Assembly (NCBI GenBank): GCA_028335825.1
Contig: JAIOKI010000013.1
Coordinates: 427,433-491,432 of the forward strand
DNA from: Nosema muscidifuracis
Lineage: Eukaryota; Microsporidia; Nosematidae
Direction of reading: 5' to 3'
DNA: 64,000 bases
Positions 1-13,902 of this stretch are shown piece by piece. Numbering within the stretch: position 1 is the first letter of the stretch; each line of letters begins with the position of its first letter. Below the pieces are notes generated by a model. The model was not told the DNA's origin, ran no database searches, and saw nothing but the letters and a program-made list of their open reading frames with translations. Position numbers and translations under genes: made by a program.

Positions 1-548
1 ATCTTGTATATTATAAATATATTAGCTTTGTAATTCATTAATACTTGATATTTTTTATAAATAATCTAAATTCATTTTAGATTCTTTTTCTCATTTTTGT
101 TACTAAAACAAATGTCATACTTATATATATATTAATTATTTAGAGATTTTTATGAGTTACTTTGAAAAAAAATTATATTATTTATTGTAAATATAATTTT
201 TTTAGTAAACAAAGAAAACTTGATATTATAAAATTATTTAATCATTGAATTTAATTAGATACAAAAGATTTAGAATTAAGATAATTATTAGAAAGTATCA
301 CTTTTATAATTCAAATAAAATCGACACTATAATATATTAAAAAGTTACAGTTTTAATATTTAATCTAAAAAAATGAAAATATATTAATAATTAAAATATA
401 CAAACTTAAATCAAATTAAATTTAATTTATCATAAAAACAAGAAGAATATCAACTTCTAAAATATAAAATATAAAATAAAATATCTTCTAATTTAGTTAA
501 ATCTAAGAAATTTAATTTATTTTAGGTTAAATAAAAATTTTTTAAGAA
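1..548. other. AT-rich intergenic sequence
   Basis: No reading frame, structured RNA or repeat is recognisable here. The stretch is almost pure A/T and leads into the start region of the small gene that begins just after it. Confidence 0.5.
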
Positions 549-551
549 CCC
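549..551 (+). promoter_or_regulatory. CCC start-proximal motif
   Basis: The sequence ACCCATATG puts a CCC triplet two bases upstream of the ATG, in otherwise nearly G/C-free DNA. C-rich motifs immediately upstream of start codons are a known microsporidian promoter/start signal. The identical ACCCATATG occurs at the hydrolase gene near 63.58 kb on the other strand. Confidence 0.5.
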
Positions 552-553
552 AT

Positions 554-958
554 ATGAATATTCTTAGTCTTTTCTTTACAAATATATTTACTGCTGAGAT
601 TAACAAGTCAAAAGATAATTTTTTAAAATATGAAACTTACTCCTTAGATAATATCACTAACTTTTATATTGAAGGAGAAAATAAAGATGCATTTGAAGGA
701 GTTACTAAAATACATATTGAGTGCCAACGTGGGGATAGTAATGAAAACGAAAGAACTGTTGAAGGAGACTTTACAAAATTTACCCTTAAATCATTGCCAA
801 AGGGTTTTACATTATTAACTTATAAAGACTCAGATTCGTGTTATCCTTTCATTCGTGAATATAATGGTGATGCTGTATTCTACTTTAAAGGAGCACCAAA
901 AACTGTTCTAAAAGGTTTTAAATATTTTAAGCGTGAAAATGAAAGCCTACTCACTTAA
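554..958 (+). CDS. small putative secreted protein
   Basis: An intact 134-residue frame starts at an ATG directly behind a CCC motif. Residues 1-14 are hydrophobic (NILSLFFTNIFTAE) and look like a signal peptide. The rest is charged and soluble, with two cysteines (about residues 56 and 96) and aromatic, beta-type segments (FTKFTLKSLPKGFTLLTY). No transmembrane segment follows. I do not recognise the family. Codon use is AT-rich like the rest of the window, but G/C is clearly higher than in the flanks, which supports real coding. The product is probably secreted by the parasite. It is one of the few unbroken genes in the window. Confidence 0.6.
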   Translation: MNILSLFFTNIFTAEINKSKDNFLKYETYSLDNITNFYIEGENKDAFEGVTKIHIECQRGDSNENERTVEGDFTKFTLKSLPKGFTLLTYKDSDSCYPFIREYNGDAVFYFKGAPKTVLKGFKYFKRENESLLT

Positions 959-3640
959 GTATAAATCTTAATTTTTATATTATTTGTTTCTTAACTTAAT
1001 TTAGATTTTCATTTAAAAAAAATATGTAATATCCATAAATATTTTTAAAATTATTTTCTGAGTATAAAACGACAAAATAACGAATTAAAAAAATAATTTA
1101 TTATTCAACAATTTGATAGAATAAATTATGCCATGCTAAGTATTTAGCTGGAGAAAGATACAGATATTAATTGTACTCAAAAGACTCTTGAACATTTTAA
1201 TATACTATTGGTTAACCACATTAGAGACAAAAAAATCAACTAAAAAGAAATTCTATTTTTTTGATATTAAAGTCTATGTGTTTTATAAATGCTTGAATAT
1301 AATTTTAAAATTAGAATAAAAATGCGAATTTCTTATCAACTAGTATTACTAAGTGGAATATTTAATTAGTATGTAATATTTTTTAAACAAGTATATTGGA
1401 CTATTAGACAACTATATGAAAATTTATTGTTAAAAAAGAAATCAGATTTATACTAACATTGATTTAAAGATATGTTTCTTAATTTATCTAATTAACTTAT
1501 CTGAGAACTATCACAAGATTTATGATAACGAAACTCAAGAAAGTAAGATTTTATAATAATTAAAATACATCTAGTGATTAGTTAAAAGGATTATAAATTG
1601 TTGACACAATGAAATTCAGATATGTTACAAACAGTTTCCGCTGCTAAAATAAACAAGTGACTTAAAATAACTTTATATTTATAATATAAGAATGTAAGAC
1701 CACTAAGTGTGAAAATATTACTGACGTATGACTACGTGTCTTGGTAGAACAAAGCTTTTAATTTCTGTTTTTTTTTTACTATACAAGAATAAGCTTAGTT
1801 TCTAAAGATAAAAGTTTGTACAATAAAAACTTATTAAGTTAACACTATATGATATAATTATTAAATTTCATCCAAAATATAGTAGATTTTTATAATTCTA
1901 TTGGAATATAAAGGACGAGAGAAAAGTATAACTTTAGATTTTTGATCATAAGAATTTCCTATTTATTTTGAAATAAGTAGAAGATGGTCAATAAATTCTT
2001 TAGATTATTAAAATTACAATTATGAAACATAATTAATTTTTTTTAATTTAAATAAACAGATCTATAATTAGACATAAATATTATAATTAATTGATATTGT
2101 AGTGAATGTATGGTTTTATTTTATATTATAAAAATTACCTTAGCTTTTCATCAAATTTAGGTTAGGTAACTATGAGTATTTTATAATTTAGATGTTTCAA
2201 AATACAAAGTGATTCAATGACAATATTAAATGTCTAGAAAGATTTCATTTATTACATGAGCAGCTTGAATATTGTTATTATTATTTTTTTTATAAAGCCT
2301 TACATTTGCATGTGAAAAAATAGATAGATTTTTATTTAAATTGATCTAACCAACTAAGATACAAACAAATCAATGTTTAACTAAAAAATTAAAAATCTAT
2401 TTTTTTAAATTGATAACAAATTAGGCATCTAAGATATTAAAAATTACAATGTGTAGATATATGATGAATCTTAGTTATATTTAATTGATATTAAAAATAA
2501 TATCAAAAAAAGCATTATTCTTGGAATTGATACATTCAATGAAGATTCAAGGGCTTTATGAGTCAAATTAAATGTAATAGAAATTTGGAAAAATTAAAAT
2601 ATGAGTGAATAAGAAATATGCATGTTATAGTCAAAAGACTAATAAGAAGATAAAATTAATCTGACATAGATAATTGTATAATTTAATATTAGTTCAAATA
2701 TAAACATAAAAAAGAAAATACATACTTTTATATTTATTATCATTTAATATATCAAACAAGTCCATTGAATTTACAATTATATTAACAATCAATAAACACA
2801 AATATATACATGATGAAAAATATATAATTACAGATATAGAATGTGAAAATAATGATATTTACAAACTTACATGATCAATATTGTATTTAAGATTCTGTAA
2901 AAAAATAATTAGAAGATGTTAGATTACGTCTCACATATAAATAAAACATTTAATCATTCCATGTCATAAATCTAATTAAATATCTATATTAGAGAAAATA
3001 CTTCTAAGAAGAATAACCTTAGTAAATTAAAGTAAAAAAGGTAATATTTAACTTTTGTAAAATCTATGATTATAAAAATCAATTAAACAAAGGATTAATT
3101 TATGATATTATAAAGTGAGGGTGAATAAATAAATAGCATATATACTAAACTATATAAAATTAATAAAATATTTTATACACCTTGACTTGTCATGTTAGAG
3201 ATACGTAATATTTCATTTATAATAATTTTACATTATTATAATATAGAGTAAAAATCTAATTAACAATAAATAGACATTTATAAAGTAAAATATTATCATT
3301 AATATATCTATTAGTAGTGTTATTTGATTAAAAAATTATATATGCTCTAATCGAGATTGGTATGAACTTTAATATCTTAACATCAAGTTCTATAGAATTC
3401 AAACATTTAATGATAAACTTTAAAGATATTATAATGATTAGACTGAAAAAATATTTTACGATGACAAGATCATACCATAACACTTGAAATTAAGAGGTAT
3501 AAATCAATCTTGATGAGTAATCTATTTTTAACAAATATATCGAAACTTAAAATAACAATACATTCACAAATCTAGATCGTCATTTATCTTAATAAAGTTT
3601 ATATTTAATGCATATTAAGTTTTTTTAAATTATTGAAAAA
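959..3640. other. long non-coding stretch
   Basis: These 2.7 kb carry no frame longer than chance and no recognisable family. Local patches with slightly higher G/C (about 1.12-1.25 kb and 1.68-1.75 kb) may be remnants of dead elements, but no motif could be read. Confidence 0.4.
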
Positions 3641-3649
3641 AGTCTTACC

Positions 3650-5340
3650 TATATTTCTACTTTTATTACATTATCTAATCTAATATTAATAATATTTATC
3701 AATATCTTTCATATTAGAATTATAATGATACAAAGAAGTAGTGTGATATTATTCCTCTTCTAAAATATACTTTCTAATTTTTACAGTCAAAGATAAATGT
3801 TTGAACAATAGATTTTCTATGTGCTTAGTCAATATTATCTAAATTCATCTGTCTATTGTACTAATTGAAAAATTATTTACTTCTTGTATAAACCAATGAA
3901 TAAAAATCTAGATTGTCACCTGGCTTAATTCACGAAAATATCTAAATTCATTAATTTTTACTATGCTATACTTCTTGCATATAAGGAATTTTCCTAGTCA
4001 CTTCTTCATTTATTCAGATGTTGGCTTTATAATTCTATAAACCAACTCACCATGAGCTCTTAAAAAATTTCATTTTATTCAACATTTCCAAGTTTCACTT
4101 TATGTTCATTATTCATCAAACTTGAGAAAACATCAACATGTGATATTTCGTTTTTGATTCTACAGATAAATTTCATCGAAATCATGACATGTGATTATTC
4201 TGTTAATGCTTCTAAGACACATGATCAGTAAATACTATAAACTCTATTCTCAGCAATACACATAACATTTTTTTATGTAAATGAGTGATTTAATTTTACT
4301 GCTTGTATCTTCATTATCTAATATATGACTTAATACTACTCTTAGGTATTTATTAGAATATGAAATATCTTTTTAAACCTTCACTTTATTAAAATTTATT
4401 TTCACACGTCTTATTATAAAGATATAATTTATCTGTATAATTATTTATTAATCTCCTATAGACTCTTAATAATGCCATTATAATCTCTACCTGTTTTAAT
4501 ATAATTTTTAGGGTTATTCACAATCAGACCAGCTTGATCAAATTTATTTATTAATTCATTTGTATGTATCAATACAACTATTTCTATGCCACTTATATTT
4601 CTTGTTATAAAAATTCTATAAAATGTTCTTTACAATATATTATCTATGTATAGCAAAAAATAAATATCCTTTTTCATTAGATTATTCAATTTGTCGAAAT
4701 ATTATTTCATTATTTATGAGCACTAATCTTACATTATTGAACCATGACTATTTTGATGTGATGTATTAATTTTTAATCATAATTTAGTAATGTAGTGTAA
4801 TATATCTTTTTCTCCTATCATTTACATAATTTCTTAATCACTTCTAATGATTTGTACTCTAAGCTAATTAACTTATCATATTTACATGTATACATTATTT
4901 TATTTTCAAAAATTATGATCTAAGTCTTTATCAGTACTAATTACTCTCACTTCCAAGATATTTCCTTAATATAAATTTATGAATAATCGTTAAATATTCT
5001 ATCCATATTTTCTATGCTTAGTTATTAAGTTCCTCTAAAATATAATTAGTATTTCTCATGATTTAACATCTAGCTTTCTGATTTCATTCTTAATACATTT
5101 ATCTCAACTAAAAACAATTCTACATAAACATATTCACTTAAGTTTCTAATAATATTAAGTTGATTCATCTTTTCTTTTGTATATTTGCTAAACCTAACCA
5201 GAGTAGACATATTTAAGCATTTGTTCCAACAATCACTATAATTCAGTTTTCTTATAAATTTGGTAGTTTAGAATTACTACGTTTTGAGAACCTTCCTTAA
5301 ATTTGTTGAAGGAAAACCTGCACTATTTCTAAAATTCTCT
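3650..5340 (-). mobile_element. Ty3/gypsy-type LTR retrotransposon fossil (pol)
   Basis: Read on the minus strand, short stretches resemble gypsy pol in the expected order: a reverse-transcriptase active-site-like region near 4.64 kb followed by the post-RT segment (about 4.50-4.60 kb), RNase H-like sequence (about 4.15-4.42 kb) and an integrase-like region (about 3.70-4.10 kb). The upstream part to about 5.3 kb is only faintly coding-like. The element is heavily decayed, with many breaks, and is probably old. Its composition has become as AT-rich as the surroundings. No terminal repeats were identified. Confidence 0.45.
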
Positions 5341-7620
5341 ATACATATATTAATATTATATTGGGGTAAAATTTTTTAAAAATATAAATTATCAGTTAAC
5401 TAGACATAAAACGTTTCCATTCTCAGAACAGGAATAAATTTTTGTTATTTTGAATTAGAAAAAAATAAATGTAAATTATTTATATATGAATTAGATAGAC
5501 AAGAGAATAATAAAAAAATTATTATATTCTTAATTTTGTAATATTAAGAAGATAGCATAAAATTATATATTCATCTATTATATTATTGATAAAATTATAT
5601 ATTTTAGAATTTCTTATGTGTTTATATATGTTAATAATTTAAGGGAATATATAGATAGATATAAAATATTATTCATATATGAAAATCCAATAAAATAATT
5701 TATTTTCTAAGGATGATATTTCACATAAAAATCATTATTTATATGTTTATGAGGGACTAGTTTTTATTTCAAGGGTCAGATATAATTAAATATATTGTAG
5801 GATGAGTTATTCAATACAATAGATGATATATTTATAAATTAAAAATACAAATAAGGAAAATAAAATATTCAAGATTACTTCTTAAATAGCTAATGAATAA
5901 ACTTTCATAGTAATCAACTATAAAACAATAGAACCCTTTGTGATAAAAATCTTCTCAATAAATAAGTTTCTTTTATTCTTATAAATTAATTCATATATAT
6001 TTATAAAAATCTAACTTGCTGCAATGTATAAGAACATAAACAGATACCAGTGTCAACTCACAGGCTAAACAATCGTTAATTTCAAACCTACATATTTAGA
6101 TTTCAAAGATTAGCATCTTAAGGAACTTACTTAGTTCATAAAGTCACCCTGTATATAATACCACAAAAAGACAATTAAATTTGTATCTATTCTTATTGTA
6201 GAAAATTACTAATTATATCTATTAAAAGAAGTTTAACAAGTATCAAATAATTGTAGTCAATTTTGATAAAATTTTAAGTTCCTTATATTATTAAAATAAT
6301 ATTCATCTACAAAGTTTTGTATAAAAAAAGATTTTTAAAATTTTTTCATATGTTCTTTTTTTAATATATAATGTCAGAAATAAATTAATAAAATTCATAC
6401 CCATATTGCATTTTTTATCTTTTTACATTCTGTTTATTTTTAGTACAGAAGATCCATCTCAGGGTTATTTGTAATCAAAGAGATACTTCTAAGTAAATAT
6501 TACTTACCTATTGATTTATGATACATTACATCATGATGAAGATAATTTTATAGACAATATAAGATATTAAAAAATTACAAAGTTAATGATGATTATCTAT
6601 TTTTAAATAATTGTATTGATATTAGATAAAAATCATACAACTTAACTTTCATATATCACATAGAGAAAAAATAATTATTTCATAAATCATAGTAACACAT
6701 ATATTCTTACAATTGACATTTTTTATTGTTTAATAAAACTATTTGTATATTTCATTATTATGACAAACTAATCAAGGTAAGTTAAAATATTCAATGAAAA
6801 GTAGAGAAGAAAATTATATAATTTATAAATATATATTACTAGAAATAAAGAAGAATTGTATTTTTATAAATATCTTTTAGATTGATATATTCTATATTAT
6901 TAATAATATTGATCAAATATTTCAATATATGAATTTGATTTAGTAAATTAAATTTAAAAGATTTATCAAATTACAGAAGCAATCTCACATTTAGTATATA
7001 TTTATTTACTCAATAAACATAGAAGTATTAAATAATTTATTCCTTTTGTACAAGAGTATATTGTCCAATGAATGTAGAAATAAGAGCATATGTAAGTAAA
7101 GTATAACAAGATCATAATTTACAATATATATAAAATCATAAAAGATGCGTATTTATGATCTTCATGTCAATCACTCAATATTCCTTTACAATTATAAATC
7201 TAGAATTAATACGTAAGTTTAATGATATTTTAACAAACTTCAAATGTGTATATAGATCTGAAAAAAAGAAAATATTGACACTTCTATGAAGTCTTAAGAG
7301 ATTGAAATTACTTTTTTATAAATGAGATAGACAAAGCTAAATCAATTTCTCTTTAAAATATACTTTTTAATTGAATGTGGATTAATCATCAGAATACTCA
7401 AAGAAGTAAATTCTAGTATAAAAAACGATAATAAAATATTTTAAAAAATGTTACCAATTTAGTTCGTACGGACAGCAATACAAAATTAAATTTATTATCA
7501 AAATATCAATTAAGATGATAAAGAAAATATATCAATGAATTTTGAGTTTTAATTAAACATTTACATCAAGCTTTTGTTCTTGATTTTTTTACATTTGGAA
7601 TATATATTCTTAAAAAACTA
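5341..7620. other. long non-coding stretch
   Basis: Very AT-rich sequence with no supportable gene. A slightly G/C-richer patch on the minus strand around 6.03-6.18 kb, with several cysteine codons, could be the trace of a dead gene or transposon but could not be assigned. Confidence 0.4.
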
Positions 7621-7629
7621 AAAATTTAG

Positions 7630-8273
7630 AATATTCATAATAGGTACCCCTAAATTAACATTCATATTTTTATATTCATTATAATCAAGCATTTCATCAA
7701 TTTTTATTATTGATATTACATTTCTAATTGATCTATTACCTAATTTAAAATATATTGATTTAAATTAAATTCATCAATCCCTGTAGATTTTAATATATCA
7801 TGAATTTGATAAAAAATAAGTTGAATAAGTTTTATGAAACACTTGGGATAATTTTGACATTCTTCTTTTAGTTCATATACTGCACATTATAATTGATCAT
7901 AATTACATAAATTTTTGATTACCCTCGTAATTCTATCTCCTAGGGTTTACCTAAAATGATATTGTTTATAATCGTACATTACACCATCAGAAATTCTTAT
8001 ATTATAGTTATTACAATATACATAGTTCTTTAATAAGAATTGATTATTAGTTGTCAAATCATGACAAATATGATCAAATTGAATATTTGAAAATGAATCA
8101 GAAACACAATTATGATTACATTTGCATATTTGTCTTGTAAATTGTATCATACATCTTGGAAAATCATTAAGAAAGTTTTCAGTTTCAGAATTATTTATAC
8201 ATAAATTGGTTATTTAATTAACCAATTTCATATCATATTTAAGCACTAAGTGATTGTTTATAGTGATTTTCAT
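7630..8273 (-). pseudogene. Cys-rich twin-TM family, member 1 (broken)
   Basis: The frame starting at the ATG at 8273 reads a short N-terminal part, one in-frame stop, then a block with the family signature: CMIQFTRQICKCNHNC aligns with CLEHYTRKLCNCDPIC of member 2 (24.1 kb). After the stop at about 7947 a shifted, interrupted frame continues with CAVYELKEECQNYPKC, matching CSAYELRDECFNNLKC of member 2. The C-terminal membrane segments are not recognisable. At least three breaks, so a dead copy. Assignment rests on cysteine spacing and on shared motifs in the same order. Function unknown; intact relatives look like surface-anchored Cys-rich proteins. Confidence 0.6.
8203..8228. repeat. perfect 10-bp inverted repeat
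   Basis: AAATTGGTTA and its exact complement TAACCAATTT flank a 6-base spacer. It lies within dead Cys-rich member 1 and overlaps that copy's in-frame stop. It is probably a chance or decay product, though it could form a hairpin. Confidence 0.35.
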
Positions 8274-8649
8274 TTATTTTAAATTTTATAAATAAATATC
8301 ACTATTAATCTAATTAATGTTATCAAAGTTTATTTATATTAAATATTTGATTATTAATTTATTTAAATTTCTTATAGTACACTTAAAATATACAAATTAT
8401 ATTATTTCTTATATAATAATAATAATCTACAAATCTTAGCTGTATATATAATTTAATTAAATGTAACGATTGATATAAAAAATGAGTTACTTAAATATGA
8501 AATATAGCTCTTATTTGTTACATAACTATACATTTTAGATAAAATATATAATAATTTGATCATCATTTTTTTTATTAATAGATTTTCTTATGCTGTATTT
8601 TTATGATACACCAAACATTATAAAATCGAATCATAAATTTATTTTTTAA
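8274..8649. other. intergenic
   Basis: No gene or repeat recognised between the dead Cys-rich copy and the duplicated block. Confidence 0.4.
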
Positions 8650-11290
8650 TTCATATTTGTTGATTGGTAAATGATAAATTTATTTGCTAATAAATATAGA
8701 ACTGCAAAATTATTAATTAAAGTACTTTATTATCTTCTAATATCTTTATTACACATTGCATTGTCATGTTTGACATAAACTTAATTATCATATTGTTGAA
8801 GTAACGGTTATAAAATATTCTATTTAATAAGTTGTAATAATCATTTGGTTGATTTTCATCTATCAAATTTAAGAATGTTCCATGAATTTCGATATTTTCT
8901 CTTAATAAATCTTTTGATTTTATTATATAATAATCTGAAAATATTTTTGAAAATATTTTTAAAAATTTTTTCTCATTTCTACTAAAAATATATCTTAAAT
9001 CTAAAACCAAATTAGGATTTAAACATGCAACCAAATATGATAATCTGTCTATTAAAAAATGCTCATTTTCATGTATTAAATAAACTTTACCTTCTTTATA
9101 ATACATTATTATATGAAATAAAAGTCTAATTAAATAGTTAATATTTTTTTTCCTTGTAAGAATGTCAAATAGACATTTGTAGAGTATAACTTTGTCTAAA
9201 GGATCTTCAATAATATTTATACTTTCTATTATACATGAAATTATTGTCTCTTTAGATATTTTCTTTTCATAGATTTCTTGATAAACTTCTTCTGTTATTT
9301 CATTCAATTTTGTGACATTTCTTTTAGTAAATAAATAAATAGATAAATTAAGATTTCTTTTGTACTTATGAAAAATTTGATATAATTCTTTTTTTTGATT
9401 AAAGTATGCATAATTCCTTAGGTTTAATTTGCTAAAGTCGAACTCCTTAATGAATTTCATATATTTAAATATTAGATCAATATTATCATAAATATCATTA
9501 GAATTATAAAACCCATCAACCTGAAATATGTTGGGTATAAACATATGACTCTTCATTATATCTAATAAGATGTCTTTATAAACTTCATAAGATTCATGCT
9601 TATAGTTTATTAAATTCGATAAATATTGTAACTGTAAGTTGGTTTGTTCCATATCATTGTGAAACATACATATAGTCTTATTAAACAAAAAAAATTCGTC
9701 TATTGGAAGAATTATTGTGTTATCATGATTTAAAAGATTAATTGGTTCGTTATCATAAGATTGATTTGATTTATTTTTTAAAGTAACAGAATTTTTATCT
9801 GCTTTTAAATCAAGATTGTCAATATACTTATTTAAAGATAAATAATCTTCGTTTATTCTGCATCTTCTAATAGCTCATATCGTATAACTGAGTTATTTTT
9901 ATTATGATCTGAAGTATCAGTCATAAAATCAGATTTATCTAGAGGTCCCAAATCAATAGGTATGTAATCTTTACTTGGAAGTATCTCTTTTATTAAACAC
10001 ATTTCATGAGAATTATTCTTTGTACAATTTATTATCAAAAAGTATAGAGTTTTCAAAAACATTATGGATCTAAAATATTCAAATTTATATAATTTTTTAA
10101 ATATTCACTTAATTGAAATATATTAATTTCTGTCAATAAACAAAATCTCATAGCTAATAATTTATTACAATAAAACATTATAATAATACTTTTTTATAAA
10201 CGTAATAAATTTAATCAAATTTTTTATGTATTGTAATAATCAAACAATTATTTAATCACCAATTAACTATTTTCAAATACAATAATAATAAATTATAAAT
10301 TTTATTATCTTTTATTAATCTATATAAAATATAAGAATATGTTTTTAATTAAATAATTTGAATTGATATCAATTTACAAAATAAAATTTTTTATATAAAT
10401 TAGGATGATATAATAACAAATTTACAATATTTATAGATGTAGATAAAATTGGAAAAAATAAAAAAATATGATACCAAAAGCCAGAAAATAGCTCAATTAA
10501 AGAAGGAATTTCATATGAGTTAAAATAAATATAAAATAATATTTCTATGACTAGTAGCTTATTTTATGAATATAGAAGATGGTTAATTTATCATTTAAAT
10601 AAAAAAATATTTAATATATTATTAGTGTAAATAAATACCTTCATGTTACATAAATCAGTAAAATTGTTAGAACTATTCATTTAATAAACAAATTTTTTCT
10701 ATTCATCAACAATAAAACATATAAATCAATATTTAATAAATTTATGCATATTTTTGTAAATACTATCATTTTTAATCTAAGTTATGTTCTTTGATTTATT
10801 TTCATTATAAAAAATAATTACAATTAATTTTCATGTTATTTCGAAACTAAATTTATTTATTATAAATAATATTTTCAATATAGATTTTTCTTAAGTTGAA
10901 TTTTAAAAATAAGATTATATCATTGATTTAAACATTTAATTTATATTATCTTCAATGAAAAGAATTCTATTATTTGTCTTATAAAATCTAAATTTCATAA
11001 AAACTAATTTTAGAAGATGAACCCCCATTGATAACAAAAATTCTAAGAGTTGCGAACTGAAGCGCATTTAAAATAGATGATGACATAATCAAATTTCTTT
11101 AACAGATATTAAATGTATATAGAAAAAATAATGCAAACAATATTTTTAACATAAAGACGCCATTATATTACAACATGGATGATTTTAACCCTTTATAAAT
11201 AAGGATGAAACGAAAAAATATTATTACATTTTTAAACTCTCTTCTAGTTTTAGCAAAGGCTTGACTAACAAATATAATGTGATTTGATAA
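8650..11290. repeat. duplicated block, copy 1
   Basis: This 2.6 kb block is similar, in the same orientation, to about 58205-60965. Similarity covers the family P gene and continues about 1.2 kb past its start. A shared non-coding stretch lies at 10540-10600 (versus 60135-60200), containing ATGACTAGTAGCTTATTTTA in both. Another lies at 11040-11180 (versus 60715-60840), ending in ATTATATT-C/A-CAACATGG. Indels and substitutions separate the copies, so the duplication is not recent. Confidence 0.8.
8717..10062 (-). CDS. family P secreted protein, copy 1 (one frame break)
   Basis: The product would be about 448 residues. Residues 1-69 (from the ATG at 10062) begin with a hydrophobic leader (FLKTLYFLIINC), likely a signal peptide, followed by an acidic, Asn-rich segment (KEILPSKDYIPIDLG). 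A one-base deletion relative to copy 2, near 9853-9862, moves the frame. The rest then runs open from about 9860 to the stop at 8717 and is rich in Leu, Ile, Lys and aromatic residues, probably alpha-helical. No transmembrane segment follows the leader. CCATAATG stands at the start. It differs from the 58.3-59.6 kb copy mainly by substitutions. No known family recognised. The single break may be real or an assembly error. Confidence 0.6.
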
Positions 11291-12270
11291 TTCAAGAACT
11301 GTAGAAGTAAAGAAAAGACATTAGAATGAACTGATATTAATCATTGAGAATTGCTGTACAAAAATAAGATGAGAATTATATGTATGTAATGACGTGAGAA
11401 AGAGTTTTACATACTTCTTGAACTATATAGAATTAAGATAGGTCTAGATAGATGTGTTCAATCTAGAGTACTTAATGTGACTCTAGAAGTATAAACATAG
11501 TCAGTTCAGAGGCTCAATCTTTGAGGACCACAAATAGAGCAATTCAAATAATCGGACCTTATCAATTTGGAATAGAAAACTTAAACATGAAGATACCCAA
11601 ATTTTTTATTTAAATGGTAGATTTGTAATAAAATAATGAGACTTTACTTTGTTTTAATAGATAAGTTAAATATGTTCTAATATATATCTAGGTATTAATC
11701 TTTTTATAGTACATATATTTTTATTTATATCGTCAATAATTTATACTAAACATCAAAACCTCCAATTATTTATATTTTTAAACGAAACTTAACAATAAAA
11801 TATCTTAATGTTTATATTTATACTGACAAAGTGATACCATATTTTCAAAAATAGCATATTGATATCTTAATATCTCATTCTTATTATGATGTTGAAATTC
11901 TAAGCTATCTATCACTTAATTCTTAATAAAATAGATAAAGATCCATAATTTTGATTATTAATATGCTTGTTCAATATAGAATTTTATACTAAAAAATTAC
12001 ACTATCTAAACATTTATTCTATCTACTAAATTTACTCATTTTAAAGTGTTATATCATCAACCAACATTGTGTATTATTAATATTATATATCAGAATTATT
12101 TGGAGGGTTAAAATTTTATAATAAAAAGATTACGATCATCTTATAATTATAGAGGGGTTAATCAATAAAAGAGATTATACATTCACAAAATAAATTAAAT
12201 TTAAGGCCATAAATTACTATAAAATCAGAATTTATATATATAGAGTTTAAAATATAAAATTAACGTTTTA
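11291..12270. other. intergenic
   Basis: No gene recognised. The block between 11.39 and 11.58 kb is G/C-richer than its flanks and may be a trace of a dead element, but no motif could be read. Confidence 0.35.
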
Positions 12271-12275
12271 ATAAA

Positions 12276-13902
12276 TTAATCGTTGTTATCACTCGTTAAT
12301 ATTTCTTCGTAAAATGTTTGAAGATATTTTTTCTCAAAATTACCTTCTGAGTATTTCAAAATCAAATCTTCATCAACTATTAATTTATCACTTATCAATT
12401 GAGAAATAAATAGAATCATTCTAGAAGGATGATCTAAAATATATTTATGATTTCTGTAAATAGGTTTATAATAAACTTCTTCAATAAAAATATTTAACTT
12501 TGTCATTATTGAGTAATCTTTGTTATCTGATAAATTCATTTTTTCTTTCACAGAAGCAATTGATAAAATCTGATTGAACTCTTTGAAAAAATTTAATTCA
12601 TCATTCGGATTATTTGCAATATCACATAATTCAGAAAAGAGCAGAGTATTATATAAAGTGAATCTAATACTATAATAATGAGAATTGATTTGATTAGTAA
12701 TATCTTTAATATCAATATTAGCACTATTTTGATAATACAAATAATCCTTAAACTGAGATTTGGTAATTATAGCTAAACTATATAGAATGTTAATTAGAAT
12801 TATTCCCTTGTATGAATCTTTATTGTTCAATATTTTTTTTAAGACTGTTATATATATTTCACTTCCTTTTAATGCATTCATTAGTCTATTTATATTAAAT
12901 AAAATTGGCTTATCCATTCTAGTAACTATTGAGTAATAATTTTTTATCCCTTCGAATTGATCTTTTGATATAGTCAGACATTCAAGATTTTCATCAACTG
13001 ATATTTCTTCATCATATAAATAACATATTGAATTCCAAATTATATTTTTTTCATTTATTTTCAAATCTATTTTTTCTTGTTAACCTAATATTTTCTGATT
13101 CCATATTTGTTTTTTTAAAAATAAAGTTGTCAGTAGCTTTATCAATTATTTTAGAAAAAAAATCTATTTCCAGTAAATCAAATTTAAAATTATTGGCAAA
13201 TTTTAAAAATGCATCTGCATCTTTTTTTGAAACAACATTCTTTTTAATGTAATAATATCTAAAATAATCGCTTAAATCAAAAGATCCTATATTAAATTTT
13301 AAAAAATATAACAGATTTTTTGCTCCAAATAAAATAACACTAAATAATTCTTTATCATAATCTTCAATTAAATAATCTATGTGTTCTATTTTTTTCTCAA
13401 ACGTACATGATGCAAATAAATAATCATTTCTAATAATAGATTTATACTTTATATAGTCTTTTTTACTTTCATCATAATTTTCGATCATGTAAGTATAAGA
13501 TGATAGATTTTTCAAAAATTCATAAACATACATCTCATTCTTATATAAATCATCACCCTCTGCTATAAAAATATATTTTATTTCTCCATCTCCAAAAGAA
13601 TACAACTGTTGAATTATCTTAGCTTTTAAGGATTCTTTAAGATTTAAATCCTCATCTACATGTTCATCCAACTTAATAACGACAGGGTTCGTTATTCCAT
13701 GAAGCTTATCAAATCTTTCTATTACTACATTTAAACGATTTAATTCAATTATATGAATTATATAATTTTCGTCTAAATCTAAGCATGCATAATCACCAGT
13801 ATTCAATTTATCCTGAATCTTCTCTAATAGCTGATTTTGAATATTATAATGTAGTTCAAGTAATTCTGATAATACTAAAGTAAAAAGTAAAAACAATTTC
13901 AT
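12276..13902 (-). CDS. family Q secreted protein, copy 1 (one frame break)
   Basis: Two frames overlap by 14 bases. The first (ATG at 13902, 283 residues) starts with a signal-peptide-like leader (KLFLLFTLVLSELLE). The second (262 residues) lacks its own ATG and begins in a TTG codon, so it is almost certainly the continuation after a one-base frame change near 13050-13065, beside a run of seven A. The whole protein would be about 540 residues. The body is Lys/Asn/Leu-rich and probably helical, with no transmembrane segment after the leader. The 29-30.6 kb copy covers both halves, which confirms that they form one gene. ACTCCTTATG stands at the start. Function unknown; probably secreted. Confidence 0.6.

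Noticed and set aside
13028-13252. 74-codon plus-strand frame
   Set aside because: Antisense to the family Q gene. Phe/Ser/Leu-rich composition follows from the complementary Lys/Asn codons.
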